This document shows, piece after piece, positions 23,306 to 35,181 of a stretch of DNA of 64,000 nt. How positions within the stretch are numbered: position 1 is the first letter of the stretch; every line of letters starts with the position of its first letter. Below the pieces are notes generated by a model. The model worked only from the letters and a program-made list of their open reading frames with translations. It was not told the DNA's origin and made no database searches. The stretch comes from Nageia nagi (taxonomy: Eukaryota > Pinophyta). A program made the translations under genes and the position numbers. The DNA lies in contig JBITNC010000001.1 of NCBI GenBank assembly GCA_050084985.1, positions 114,328,001 to 114,392,000 of the forward strand, in the 5' to 3' direction.

Positions 23306-23985
23306 CACATCCCTATAGAACTTGTGCCCCCATTAGTGACACCCACTAAAGCTTCATCTAAACCAATGATCAAGAGAGATAAATAGAGGTTCTATTCTCT
23401 AGCAAGAAGAGACCCCAAGAGCTACCAAAAAATTGTATTCCTTCATAATTACACTCTAAGTATGGGTTAACACACTATCATTATTTTCTTCCTTCATTTG
23501 CTTCAAGAAATTCTATCGAGTCCCTACTCCCTTTTCCCTTTTCAATTCACATATATCTAATCTTTTATTTCAATTGAATCTAAAGAGCTTTAGGTGTTGT
23601 CAACATCCCGCTATTGTATATATAAGTCTTGGTCTTAGATATTTTACCTCAAAAATTTCTAATCAAAATCTAGCAGGTGTTGCAATAATCATAGTGATAA
23701 ACTTTAGTCATGTTAATAGTTAAAAAGGCCAAGAACTGTATATATAAAAGAGTCATGTCTTGGAGAAAATGTATCATATTGGGGTAGTATTATATTATGT
23801 ATGGGTAGTGAAAGTCTAAGGAAAAGTCCAAGAGTTATTGTAAATACAGTGTCGAGGAGTTATTATAAATACAGTGTCTAGGAGTTATTATAAATACAGT
23901 GCCTAGGAGTTATCATAAATATAGTATCTAAGAGTTATTGTAAATATAGTGTCTAGAAGTTATTGAAAATATAAGTCCCAGTTAT
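23306..23985 (+). mobile_element. GyC: 3' tail of a third, deleted Gy internal region
   Basis: This starts abruptly after LTR-B. It contains the same block as the GyB tail (GGTTCTATTCTCTAGCAAG at 23381, then GATTGTATTCC-like codons near 23430) and runs into LTR-C. All earlier Gy domains are missing. It is best explained as a third unit of the array that lost nearly all of its internal region. Confidence 0.7.
23832..23980 (+). repeat. 25-bp tandem repeat in the GyC tail
   Basis: Five full units of 25 bp starting at 23832, 23857, 23882, 23907 and 23932, plus a partial sixth. The unit begins GAGTTATTATAAATACAG. Units differ by transitions only or nearly so. GyA and GyB do not have this expansion. 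Confidence 0.85.
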
Positions 23986-25251
23986 GTCTAAATACTTAGC
24001 TAGAGATGCCCAAAAGTAAACATTACCTACTAATTTTTAGCAATGACATCATCATTTTTATGAAAAATCAATGGGTTCTGGAACAAGCTATGGTGAGTAA
24101 TATTTCATGAAGATACCAAATAGAGATTTGTAATTTTGAATGATGATGTCAGAACTTTTGGCTAAAATCAATAGGTACTAAGAAGAGCCAAATCATCAAT
24201 AAAGCTTGATGAAGAGAAATAAAACTTGGCAAATTAAGAAAGTAATGTTGGGTAAGAAGTAATACTCAAGTCCACTTGATCTTAAGTGTTTGACCCTCAG
24301 GCCCTATTAATGTTTCAAATTCAACTCATTTCTAAATAAGAATGGTATTTTCTTCACAAACTAAGTTGATATATTGTTCATGGCCCCCATTATTCTATTC
24401 AATCAAAACTATAGTATGGATCATCAATGGTTACAAAGAAGTAGATAATTGCTGATAGAACATAGTGCCAAATTGTACCTATAAAATTGCATACAAGTAC
24501 TTCTTCAATCAACCACAGAGTTAGAAAAGAGTATTCAACATGTTAATAATTTTAAAGATCATTGGATATAATTGCTCAAAATTACAAATTTTCAAATGAT
24601 CATGCTATTGGTACTTATTTACCATGTAATCTAACATAGTTGTAATATTTATTGTAAATAGTTTTCTTTACTATCTTCAACCAAGATGAATAATTATGTG
24701 TATTTATGGTAGACAACCACCCAATCGGGTAGGTGAATGTATAAATAGTGGATTGTTATAAGTCAAAGAGGTTGGACATTCTAGCAAATTTTCTCAAGTC
24801 TATAAGATGCTTTCATATATGATAATGCAAATAGATAATGGTCTACCCTTTTACAAGTGGTTGTTTATTACTTTTGTGAATGTTATGTATGGGATGTTGT
24901 CTTAAGTTATGGTTGTGTATTATGATTGTGAGACCCCAAGGGTAAGATAGCTTGCTATTCTTAATCTCAGGTATGGTTTGCTACCTATGCTACAATGATC
25001 AGGCTATATAGTTCTTGTTTAAGTTTTAGTTTAATATGTTTATCTATTTTATGTAACTCTCTTCCTTTTTATCTCTTTATTATTACTTTAAACCTTTACA
25101 ATAGATAAGAACCAACCTATAACCTAAAGATTGAGTAAAAAACCAACACATGCACATTCCCACCACCTTCTTCTCTTTCAAGGAACCTACTATTGTAGGC
25201 AATGGAGAACTCAACTAGAGCAAACCCTTTGAGGTTACATTATATTGATAA
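23986..25251 (+). repeat. LTR-C, diverged Gy LTR
   Basis: A third Gy LTR, more diverged. It shares the U3 octamer units (TGACATCA 24044-24051; TGATGTCA 24144-24151), the CTCAAGTCCACTTGATCTTA block, the TATAAATA at 24740-24747, and the same right end as LTR-A and LTR-B. Only two U3 units are readable. The left border is approximate. Confidence 0.72.
24740..24747 (+). promoter_or_regulatory. TATA box of LTR-C
   Basis: TATAAATA in the same context as in LTR-A and LTR-B, but without the purine block before it. Confidence 0.6.
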
Positions 25252-27362
25252 ATAGGATGGTATTACAAAATACCTTTTTTGGTTGGATGAAATGATATAT
25301 CGTATTTTAATCTTTCTCTTTGGTTATCCGCTTGAGATCCATTATGTTGCATTTGATACTCTTTAATAGCAATGTTTTAATCCTCTTTGATTCTTGGGAT
25401 CATTTCATTTTACATTATTTGTGATGTCTTTCTTGATTACATTATACAATGGTACATTACTTTGATTACATTTCCTTGGGTATATTTTGACCTTTTTTAT
25501 GATAAATATTCCTTGGTGCTATAAAATGAATTATTTAATACAAAGAAATTCATTTTTATGCATCTACAAAGAGGTCAATTATACATCCTAGTATTATTTA
25601 TCTATAAAGGGATCTATGTTTCATATGTGATTTTATAGAAAATATTTTTATCTTTTATTTAGGATGAATCCCTAAAGCACCCTTATGTTCTTCTTAACTA
25701 AAGGTATCCATGGAATACTTAATTAATGAACATCATTATACATGTGGTGAAGAGACCTTGTAGTTGTTATTATAAAATGTTATCAAATTAAGAGGGGATA
25801 TGTTTAGTTATAATGTACTCTAAAGTGTAAATAGTTAATATGGTACCTCATTCTATTATACTATATTTCCTATCACTATTTTATAAGTTTTAGTAACAAA
25901 TTTATCTTATAATAATATCTAACTTAATGTTTTCTCTTTGATATCAGTATGTTTAGCTACCTAGTAAAGACAATGAAACATTAAATAAATAAAAAGTATA
26001 TTTAAAATTGCTTCTCCTATGTACCAATAAGTAATAGGATTTAGGAGATAATCATTCTATAATTTCTACTAAGTAGTCCATCTTAACTAACTCTTATACA
26101 CTTAAGATCTTCATGGATGTTCATAGGTAGACCAATTTCTATCCCATTTTTGAAATTAGAAGAAATTTATTTGAAAAATATTCAAAACTCATACAAATGA
26201 TTCCATACTATAAAATTTATCTATTTATGTAAGGAAAAATTATCTTAAAAATTATATAAGGTAATAAGAAGGTTTATTCTACTCTCAATATATTTTTATG
26301 TCAAAGGGCTTGAACATATGTATCAATATTAAAAAGTTATACATATAAACAACTATACCTTATTATTATTATCCTTATCACTTTTTTCATAGAAAGGTGC
26401 AAATCCATGTTACAATATAAATGCATAAGAAACAAGGTTCATAAATTATTAAATGATAAATTCAGACTATCATTCATCTAATTAAAAACAAGATCAATTA
26501 ATAACAAGATTAATGGTGATTTAACTACAAAATTTGAATTAACATTCATTATAGGAAATCCATATTGAATTAATAAATAATAAAATGGTGATGATTAATT
26601 AATAAAGATTCATGTTACAACTTTTCATCTTATAACAATCGAATCAATCAATAACAAATTCATGTTGGTTACTCAATAATTTTTGATAAATATCATGATA
26701 CAATGTTCATGTTATAATAGTTGAATTAATAAATATATAATTTATGTTTATTTGACAATAAATTCTTGATCATAAAAAAGGTTACATATACAAGCAATAA
26801 ACGAGTTCACATCTATGTTACAAAAAGTTTGTATATGTGTTATGGTTGCATATTCATCTCTAGGTTACAAGAAATTTATATCTATGGTGTAGAAGGTTTA
26901 CATATAAATTATAGTTCATTCACTTTCAAATTATATTGAACTAAATTTTAGCATGTCCCAATAGGAAGAAGCTAAGGAAAATTGACCATAGATTAATATG
27001 GTCACTCAAGATAGGGTATATCATCTGCTAGAAGCATACATTGAGCCATAATTTATAGATAATTAAGAAAAAAAATTATTACCTAAGGAAGTATTGGAGA
27101 AAAAATTAAGAAGATGAAAAATTTGTTAATTGATTGATTTGTTGGGACAAGATCAAATATAGACCTGATAAGAGAATATATATGAAGGAAAAATTGAAAC
27201 TAAAATAGAATATGGAGGCCATTATGCTACCCAAATATTTTATTCTTATTAATTTGGAAAAAGAAGAAGATGTAATGAAGGTAATGCAACTCATGCCATC
27301 ATTTTTTGGCATAAAGGGGCTGGTTTAGAAAGATCACATAAAGGATTTATGCTAGAAATAGA
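25252..27362. other. AT-rich stretch without recognisable gene
   Basis: No coding region is recognised. 26400-26950 holds degenerate repeats of GTTGAATTAATAAAT / TTCATGTTA type words. 27210-27340 has a short coding-like stretch (about 40 codons with FILINLEKEEDVMKVM) that faintly recalls the DUF4283 type found in plant LINE ORF1. That is too weak to call. Confidence 0.5.
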
Positions 27363-27566
27363 TGTTGGGTGTGTTTCATCCTTTGTAAGGGAAATAATAT
27401 GTACAACTACTTTTTGGTGCAAGTGAAAAATGAAGGTCTTATACTACTCCAAATGGGACAAATTTTGATATGTAGATTCTACACATTCATACCTTTCCAA
27501 TGGTCTAAAGAACATGCAAAATGTATCTTTGTATCAAAAGTTATGAATTCTATAAGTTTGTTATTT
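27363..27566 (+). repeat. Small LTR element, 5' LTR, first piece
   Basis: The first 204 bp of the 5' LTR. It aligns to 37318-37350 and then 43956-44130. It is cut at its right end by the Tat-like element. Confidence 0.8.
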
Positions 27567-28310
27567 TTTGTTTACATTGTAAAAATAATTAATTAAATAT
27601 AACTAATATAGTATATTACAAATGATTAAATGTAAAGTTATCAAATTCCTTAATAGCTGTATAGATGGAAAAAGTGATAAAATGAAGATATTTAAGACAC
27701 TAACTTATCAATACTAGAAAATGAAAGATAAAAACCTGTGACAAAGAACAAAGGTAGTTTTCAATTGAATAGTGATGAATGATAAATAGTACCCAAACAT
27801 GGAGCTACGAACCTATTAGAAACCTAGTGATGACACCCATAACCTAATGGTGATGCTCCATTATGTTCTCATATATAGTTTGATATTAATTCGTTATCAT
27901 TGTCAAACCTTCAATTGTTGAAAAAGTACGTATGAATGGGATAACAATCACAAATATGGTCAGAGTATAATAATTTCCAATATTGATAGGTGGCATTAAG
28001 AAACACCAATATTAGAGACCTTAGAAGTGTCACCTATGAAGGTGTTGGGATGAATATGGAAATTTCAAGAGTAAAATATTATCTTACAAATTTCATGCAC
28101 ATACTTCCATCTTTATAGGCAACAGGTAAGTGCCAAGAAACCTTCTTGGGCTTATTGCGAGGCCAACCCACCTAGTACCATAAAATATAAAGGTATATTA
28201 GTGTGCACTTTATAGATAATAGAAATTTATTTAAGTAAATAAATAAATAGACTTTATATACCTAAAAAAGGTTTTTTAATTAATTCAAAATTCCTTTTTA
28301 GGTGTTAATA
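27567..28310 (-). repeat. 3' LTR of the Tat-like element
   Basis: 744 bp. It aligns to 35182-35933 throughout, including CCAATATTGATAGGTG and GGCAACAGGTAAGTGCCAAG (plus-strand words). On the element strand it contains CCTATAAAG as TATA region. Confidence 0.9.
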
Positions 28311-28322
28311 GATGCCCCACTT
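28311..28322 (-). promoter_or_regulatory. Polypurine tract of the Tat-like element
   Basis: On the minus strand this reads AAGTGGGGCATC, directly before the 3' LTR. This is where plus-strand DNA synthesis is primed in LTR elements. Confidence 0.7.
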
Positions 28323-28965
28323 TGAATATGATTTTAAAGGGTCTCAAAACATAATTCAAAGTATATTCAAGAAAAATAGATTAGAGTAAAATAGTACTCC
28401 CTAATATTCTAACATTTGTCAATGATTTGAGATGCCTCAAGTTTGTTGATGTTATGCCCCCTCTTTGGCTTAGTTGCGAAATGAAGTGTGAAGCCTCATA
28501 GAGCAATCCAAGGTAAAGAAAAATGAAAACTTGCATAGGTGCTTGACAAAGATAAGAAGATTGATGATGGTTGGATGTTTGACCTAGCTTAGTTTCCCTA
28601 AGCCACCATGTTACCATGGAATGTTTTTGATGATTGCATACCAATTCTTGGTTCATTTCCCACTAAGAAAGATGATAATAATAATAGTTGGATGTTTGGC
28701 CTAACTTGGATTCCCAAGTCACTTGATGATGGTTCTTGCTTGCAAGGGATTAGTTGAAAATATTTTGATAGTAATGTGTATAATAAATTGAAATTATAAA
28801 TAATTTTTGTAATGATAAGTAGGCATGATACCTATTGGAACTTTTACCTATTGGCTGATGTGGTTTGAATGCAATGGTAGTGCTTAGAATTGAGTGGTAG
28901 CATTGGGTTATGGAACCTTTTGACCTGCAATGTTAGTATTCAAAAATGAAAAAACACATATTGAC
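28323..28965 (-). other. Tat-like element 3' untranslated region
   Basis: About 640 bp without a recognised gene. A block of about 40 bp starting GTTGGATGTTTG occurs twice (about 28569 and 28686), so there is a local direct duplication. Confidence 0.55.
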
Positions 28966-30324
28966 ATGAAAATGTGATATTAGACATTAAAATTTTTTAG
29001 ATGCATGATATTTATAGGATTTCATTCCTTTTTTCCTTCAATTGTTGATAATTTATATGCACCTTTTTCATAGTTGCAATGACAATGTAAGAACCAATCC
29101 AATTGGGCTAAACTTTTTCTTTCTTTTCATTTTCAAGTGCTTTGGTATTGGAAATGTTCTCCTTCAAGATAATGTCATGTATTTTGAACTCTTTAGGAAT
29201 GATTTTCTTGTTATAGGCTCTTTGGATACAAAAGTGATAGGCACAGAGGTGTTCTAGAGCATTAACTCTCTTTTCATCTAAGGATTCTAACTAGGCTAAC
29301 CTATATTTCTATCTATCTTTAATAGGAATGAGACCATCTAAGAAGATGTGAAGGGATGGAATTTTAAGTTCAAGAGGGACAATGCCTTCATCTCCATACA
29401 TGAGGCAGAAAGGAGTGGCACCTACAAATGTTCTAATGCTAGTTCTATAGGCTCATAAAATATAAGGAAGTTGTTTATACTAATCTTTACCATGCTGTGC
29501 TACAATTTTGGATAAGATGCCTTGTATTATATTGTTTTATGATTCAACTTGAACATTTCCTTGAGGATAATAGGGAGAGGAGAACTTCCTTTCAATATGA
29601 TATTCAACATAAAAATCTCTAACTTCATTTCCCCTGAAACTAGTTCCATTGTCTATTAGCAACTTAGAAGGAAAACCATATCTAGAAATGATAAATTCAA
29701 CAAGGAAATCAAAAATTTTACCTCCCTTAGATGACTTCATAGATATTTCCTCCACCAACTTGGTGAAGTATCCTATAACTATAATGATAAACTTGTTTCC
29801 ATCTCTTGAAACAAGGTTAATTTTTCCAATAAAATCAAGTGCCCATATAGAAAATGGCCATGGAGATACAATAGAGTGCAATTAATGAGAAGAAGAAGGT
29901 TTCAATCTAGCATTCTTTTGATATTGCTCACACTTTCTAATATGCATTTCATAATCTTCAAGCATATTATGCCAATAATAACCAATTTAAGCAATTTTTG
30001 ATAAACATGTTTAGAATTAAAATGACTACCACAAAGACAATCATGAGCTTGATAAATAGCCATATCTACTTCATTATGCATGATACATATAAGCAATGCA
30101 TCCTCAAATGTCCTTCTATATAAGATATCACCAATAATGACATATTTTGTAGCTAGCTTTTTAAGTTGAATTCTAACATTATGATCAAATGAAGTAGGGA
30201 CAATACTATTTTTAAGATAAGTGAAGGCATCTTGATACCATGCACATGTATTGATACAAGTGGTAGAAAAAATAGTTACTTTCAATGAAGATTTGGACAT
30301 CACATTCATGGGAAGTCCTACCAA
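28966..30324 (-). pseudogene. Tat-like integrase (broken)
   Basis: Integrase. The zinc-binding domain is at 29902-30324 (CIMHNEVDMAIYQAHD, GSHFNSKHVYQK). The core is at 29537-29881, open for 114 codons, with WALDFIGKI (first Asp), LLIDNGTSF (second Asp) and YYPQGNVQVES (Glu). The C-terminal part follows at 28966-29536 with TFVGATPFCLMYGDE and the IPKEFKIHDIILKEN block. The three catalytic residues are all present, but stops separate the blocks. Confidence 0.88.
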
Positions 30325-30366
30325 TGTTCTTGATAGTGATAATTAGTGAGAATGGTTTTTGCATCT

Positions 30367-30756
30367 TCAATGTTGATGGGGGTAAGGGAAAAAAACACTA
30401 GCCATAGCATCTATGTACCTATTGTTGTCTCTTGGAATGTTGTCAATTTGATGATCTAAAAAGTACATGAGTAGACCTTCAACCATTTTCTTGTATGGTT
30501 GCAACTTAGGATCTTTGGTGTTGTAGATGTGGGATACTTGCTTGTTGATTAATTGAAAATCACCAAAGATTCTAATCTTCTTCACTTTCAAGAGGATGGA
30601 AACCTTAAGACATAGAATAAGAGCTTCATATTCTACCATGTTCTTAATAAAATCAAATATTATATGGTAATACATAGGAATAACATCACCATTAGGATTG
30701 ATGATTAAAATTCCTACCCCATATTCATGAATGCATTTTGAACCATCAAAAAACAA
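30367..30756 (-). pseudogene. Tat-like second RNase H (aRNH), open 129 codons
   Basis: The extra RNase H between RT-RNase H and integrase, the usual place in Tat-type elements. It has MFFDGSK (Asp), MVEYEALIL (Glu), IFGDFQLI (Asp) and DNNRYIDAMAS (last Asp), so all four acidic positions are present. It is one of the longest clean reading frames in this element. It is a useful reference for the same type of domain placed before RT in GyA and GyB. Confidence 0.88.
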
Positions 30757-30959
30757 TGTCCATTCATCATCTTCTATAAATCCTACAAAGATTTTTGGGT
30801 ATTTTGGTTCAGGAATTGAGTGGTAATGCTATATTCCAACAATGACACTCACCTGATGTGAGGTATGATCATCCAGTTCATATGGGAACTACTCCTAGGT
30901 ATTGGATCCTTCATTTCTTATATGATTGGTAATGAAATATACTATGGCTTATCCTTTTA

Positions 30960-32160
30960 TTTACTTCTAAGTGATGAAAACCAAATCAAAGTCTTGGAGT
31001 AACATAACCCATTTTGTTGCTCTTTCATACAAGAAGGACTTGGAAATGAGGTATCTCAAAGGATCTACTTGAGCTATGACATGTGTTGTGTTTCCAAGCA
31101 TGTAGTGTCTTAGCTTTTCTATAGCCAAGATAATGGAAAAACACATATTTTCTATAGGATTGTACCTTATTTCATAGTCATGCAAGGTCTTTTTGATGTA
31201 GTAGATTGCTCTTTCTTTGTTGTTGTCATCTTTCTATACTAGCATGGACCCTAGGGTAAAATATAAAGCAAGAGACTTATTTTTGAATTATAATGTGCTA
31301 AAACTAGAGGATTAGTGAGATACCATTTCATGTTGTCTAGAGCTTTTTAACACTTTTCATCCCAAATGAGCTTCTCCCCTTTCTTCAACAAATGAGAAAA
31401 TGGAGTAGTCATGTCTATTAGCTATGCAATGAACCTTCTAACTACTTGTACTTTGCTAAAAAGACTTCTCAAGTCCTTCAAGTTTCTTGGAGGTGGGATA
31501 TAAATAATGGATGTAACTTTCTTGGGATCCACTTCAATGCCTCTTCTTGACATAATGAACCCAAGCAATTTTCTTGATGATAACCTAAATGCACACTTTT
31601 GGGGTTTTAGTTTCAACTTGTACTCTTTCATCCTCTTAAATATCTTCCTCAAATTTGCAATATGGTTGTCTTTTGATGCTAATTTGGCTAAAATGTCATC
31701 CACATAGACCTAAACACACTCATGAATCATGTCATGGAACATACTAACAATTTCTCTTTGATAAGTTGCACCTATTGTGTTCAATCCAAAAGGTATGAAA
31801 ACCCAATGAAAGGTGCCCCAAGGAGTAATAAAAGATATCTTATGTTGATCCACCTTATTGATATAAATATAATTATAGCCAAATAATCCATCGATGAAAG
31901 ATAGGATTTCATGTCCTACTATTGAATCTACAATCATATCAATGTTAGTCAAGGAAAGGCATCTTTAGGGCATGCCTTATTGATGTCTTTAAAATATATG
32001 CAATATCTATTCTCACCATTAGGATTAGCTATAGGAACAATGTTAGATATCCATGTAGAATAATCAATAGGGATCATGAAACCAAAAATAAGATATTTTT
32101 CAATCTCTTTTTTAATGGCAATACCAACTCGAGGATGCATCTTTATAGGATTTTGCTAGA
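30960..32160 (-). pseudogene. Tat-like reverse transcriptase and RNase H (broken)
   Basis: RT and its RNase H. Blocks are IKKEIEKYLIFGFM and KDINKACPKDAFP (31949-32140), FITPWGTF and IPFGLNTIGATYQRE (31710-31952), the catalytic YVDD at 31695-31706, LGFIMSRRGIEVDPKK (31422-31640) and the RNase H with KPLYYI-like and MLGNTTHVIAQVDPLRYL codons (30967-31185). The DPKK and PPPRNLKDLRS connection is typical of the Tat/Ogre side of Ty3/gypsy. Confidence 0.88.
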
Positions 32161-33099
32161 TAGGTTTGACATTTACATTGACAACTAGACTATGAGTGAC
32201 AAAATCAATATCAATACAAGGCATATCAAAATAAGACCCAAAAAATATATCAATGAACTTAGACAATAGTAGGTGGCACCTTTCCTATTCTTTTAGGTTT
32301 AACCATGCTCCTATTTTGATCAACTATGGGTTCTCCTAGGTACTAATATTAACTTCTAATGTTTCTTCACTAAGACAAGATATTTTGTCATTGAGTTATG
32401 GAGGCATAGGCAATGCCCCCAATCTTTTGATATTTGCATCATCTATGCAAAGATCCTCACCAAAGTATGCTTGATATTTCAAGATCCATGTTGTAAGCCT
32501 CTTCTCACTAGACTTGGGGAACTCAATGCATGCCCCTAGCTTCTCTAAGATAGCATCATCATTCTTAAAAATATCATATCATGTAAGTGTTGTATGAGGT
32601 AATAATGTTTACACTTAGTAGGCTTGGATCTCCTCTAAAGGACCAGTCATCATTGGGTAATGCAACCACTCATCCTAGATATGTACAACATCTTATTGAT
32701 CATTGCTATTATGTACTTGAGCTTTGGAGGAAGGTGGTGGGGAAGATGTGGAGGGTTCCAATCCAATACCACATGTTATTCTATGTTTACCTTCAATTGT
32801 AATGGGCTCTATGATGCCCTATTCATTCTTATCTAGTCCTTTTCCACCATACAAACATTTGTGCATGTACATGTTAGAAAAAGCTAAACCAATGCCATTA
32901 AAATGTACAGTTACTATTTAAAGAGGTGTCAAAGAGGTAAATGATGTTTCAACTATTTTTGATGTAGTTTTTCCCTCATTTTCATGATATCATCTTTAGG
33001 AATAGAGTAGTGGAACTTGGTTATGCCCTCATTTGAGTGGTGGTGCTCACCTTCTAAAGCATTTAGAGGTGGTCTAGGTTCTTTGTAGTTCACCCAAAT

Positions 33100-33830
33100 G
33101 TCAATCTCTAGGATTCTGTATGTACTTATGTGTACCTTTTAGTAACTAATGTCTATTTTATGTGTTGGATGATTTTCCTCATTTTCAATTAGGTCATGAG
33201 GAAACCAAAATATTTCTACACCTTGACATACATCTATGGTATTGTTCTCTACATGAATAGTCATTGGTCTTCCATTGTGCATGAACTTGAAGGAATGATA
33301 TGGCATGGAAGTGACAACCTTGATCTTATGAATCCATAGTCTATCAAGCAAGATTTTATATGCCAAGTTTATCTAAAAAATACATATCTTTTGGTCTACA
33401 CACTTAACACCTACTTCAATAGGCATGGTAACATAGCCAATGCACTCCCATTGATTGTTGTCAAAGCCTTTGATGCTCATAGTAGTTCTCTTCCTGTTTG
33501 CATAGATAGAAGGGAAATACTTTTGTAATAAATTAGTTGAACAAATATTCATATTAGAACCAATATCTACTAATGCTTTCTTAATAGGAAGACCATTTAT
33601 GTTGACATAAACATAGAGACCAAGATTATTTTCAATGACATCTTCACTAGGCAAATTTAAAAGAAAGCATATTATATACCAATTCAATTTCTAACTTAGA
33701 TATAAAGTTAGCCATAGGAATATTCTCATCAACTTCTATTTTTTTAGAACATCAAATAAAGCATTTCTATGATCTAATGATAATTGCAAGAAATCAAAGA
33801 TACTTATCTTGGCATGTGTTACCTTTAGTT
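33100..33830 (-). pseudogene. Tat-like protease region
   Basis: Aspartic protease with KALVDIGSNMNICS (D-I-G-S, near 33565-33580) in an open stretch 33373-33687. It is followed by the ILLDRLWIHKIKVVTSMPYH block (33139-33366), which is the conserved end of the Tat protease domain. 32161-33100 between protease and RT is a long degraded linker. Confidence 0.85.
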
Positions 33831-33833
33831 GAT

Positions 33834-35049
33834 TAATGAGGTTTTGAGTATTGGAGTTGCATGGTACATATGTTCATTCTCTTCTAGTAGCAACATAGAG
33901 TTCTTCATTGAATATGACATTAGCTAAAAGTTCTTCATTGTCTTTAGTATCTACTTCATGGGCCTCATAATGTATCATTCCATCATCCAAGAGTTTTTGT
34001 AATAACTTCCATAGGACCATGCATTTGTTTGTTGTGTGACCCTTGACTTTGTGATATTCACAAAAATCTATTTCTTTGTACCACCTTGGCTTTTTATCAT
34101 GAGAACCTAATTTGGGCCTTAGATCAAGTTTGATTAGTCCCTTTTGTATACATTCTTTGAACATGATGGCAAGAGCCATAGGCAATCGATTGTTATCTTG
34201 ATATTGTGGCTTGGCTTCCCTCCTTGGTCTTTCTTTTAGTTGGGGTTCTTCAATGGCATGGACTTCTTTTTCTTCCTTTTTTTGATATCTAGGGGATTTG
34301 TTATCTTTGCTAGGGTTTCCATATTTGAGTCTACCTATGTTAATGAGGCCTCTCTCTTGAGCAATAAGTTCAGGGATAATTTCAAAAAATGGAAGAACAT
34401 CATAATTAACAAAGGCGTAGCAGAGTTTGGGATGTAGAATTTGAAGGAAGATGTGAATAATGTGATGTTCAGCAAGGGAATTGGCTATTGTACACCAATT
34501 CTTTTGAAATAATTGGGCATATTTTTTGAAATTTTCATTTAGATCTTATTTAATATTCATGATATTGGTAAGGTTTATTTTTTGGGTAAGGTTTATTTTT
34601 TGATGGGTTCAAAATTGAAAGTGAATATAAAATTACAAAATGAAGCATGCATAATATTTAATTAATTGACCAAGTAGAGAGAAGTACCAATTTAAGGCAT
34701 CACCATGGAATGTGCTAGGAAGATATTTAGCCATGAGGTTGTCATTAGTGCCAAAATTGAGTTTGAATTTCATCTCAAAAGCCTTCATGTGAGCCATGGG
34801 ATCTCCTTCACCACTATATATCTCAAATATAGGCTCAATTTGTAGGTCAAATGCCCTTGTGTTTCTAATTTTTTCACATGGAGGGTTGGATTATCGAGAC
34901 ATAAGAGGCATTGTGTTATTTGATTAATGATTACCTCCATCATTAGATGCATCACTATGTGTATCTCCCCCATAAAGAAGCTTCATTAGGTTGGCTTTTA
35001 TAGCTTCATTGAAGTTATTGACCATAGCTATGAAATCAATGGGTTTCAT
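33834..35049 (-). pseudogene. Tat-like gag (broken)
   Basis: Gag read on the minus strand from an ATG at 35047-35049. The capsid block GEGDPMAHMKAFEMKF (about 34770-34820) is followed by YLPSTFHGDALNWYFSLL (about 34690-34740). The nucleocapsid part has FCEYHKVKGHTTNKC (about 34020-34075), a CxxH..GH..C knuckle typical of Tat elements. It is interrupted by stops and a frameshift near 34600. Confidence 0.82.
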
Positions 35050-35170
35050 TTTTGTGATACTTAGAAGATTTAATATTTGTCTTATCCAAAACCATAGGAT
35101 TTTGGTGCAATTAAAGGTAAATCACAAGAGAAATCAAGAACTTGCAATTTTAGGTTTTTTAGAAAGACAT

Positions 35171-35181
35171 TAGATTCACCA
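35171..35181 (-). promoter_or_regulatory. Primer binding site candidate of the Tat-like element
   Basis: On the minus strand TGGTGAATCTA directly follows the 5' LTR end. It resembles TGGCGACTC-type primer sites of Tat elements with CpG changed to TpG. Confidence 0.5.

Noticed and set aside
23826-23990. CRISPR-like array
   Set aside because: The 25-bp units are contiguous, without spacers, in a plant retrotransposon tail.
28381-28656. Minus-strand 91-codon frame between integrase and 3' LTR of the Tat-like element
   Set aside because: It lies in a locally duplicated untranslated region and shows no domain.
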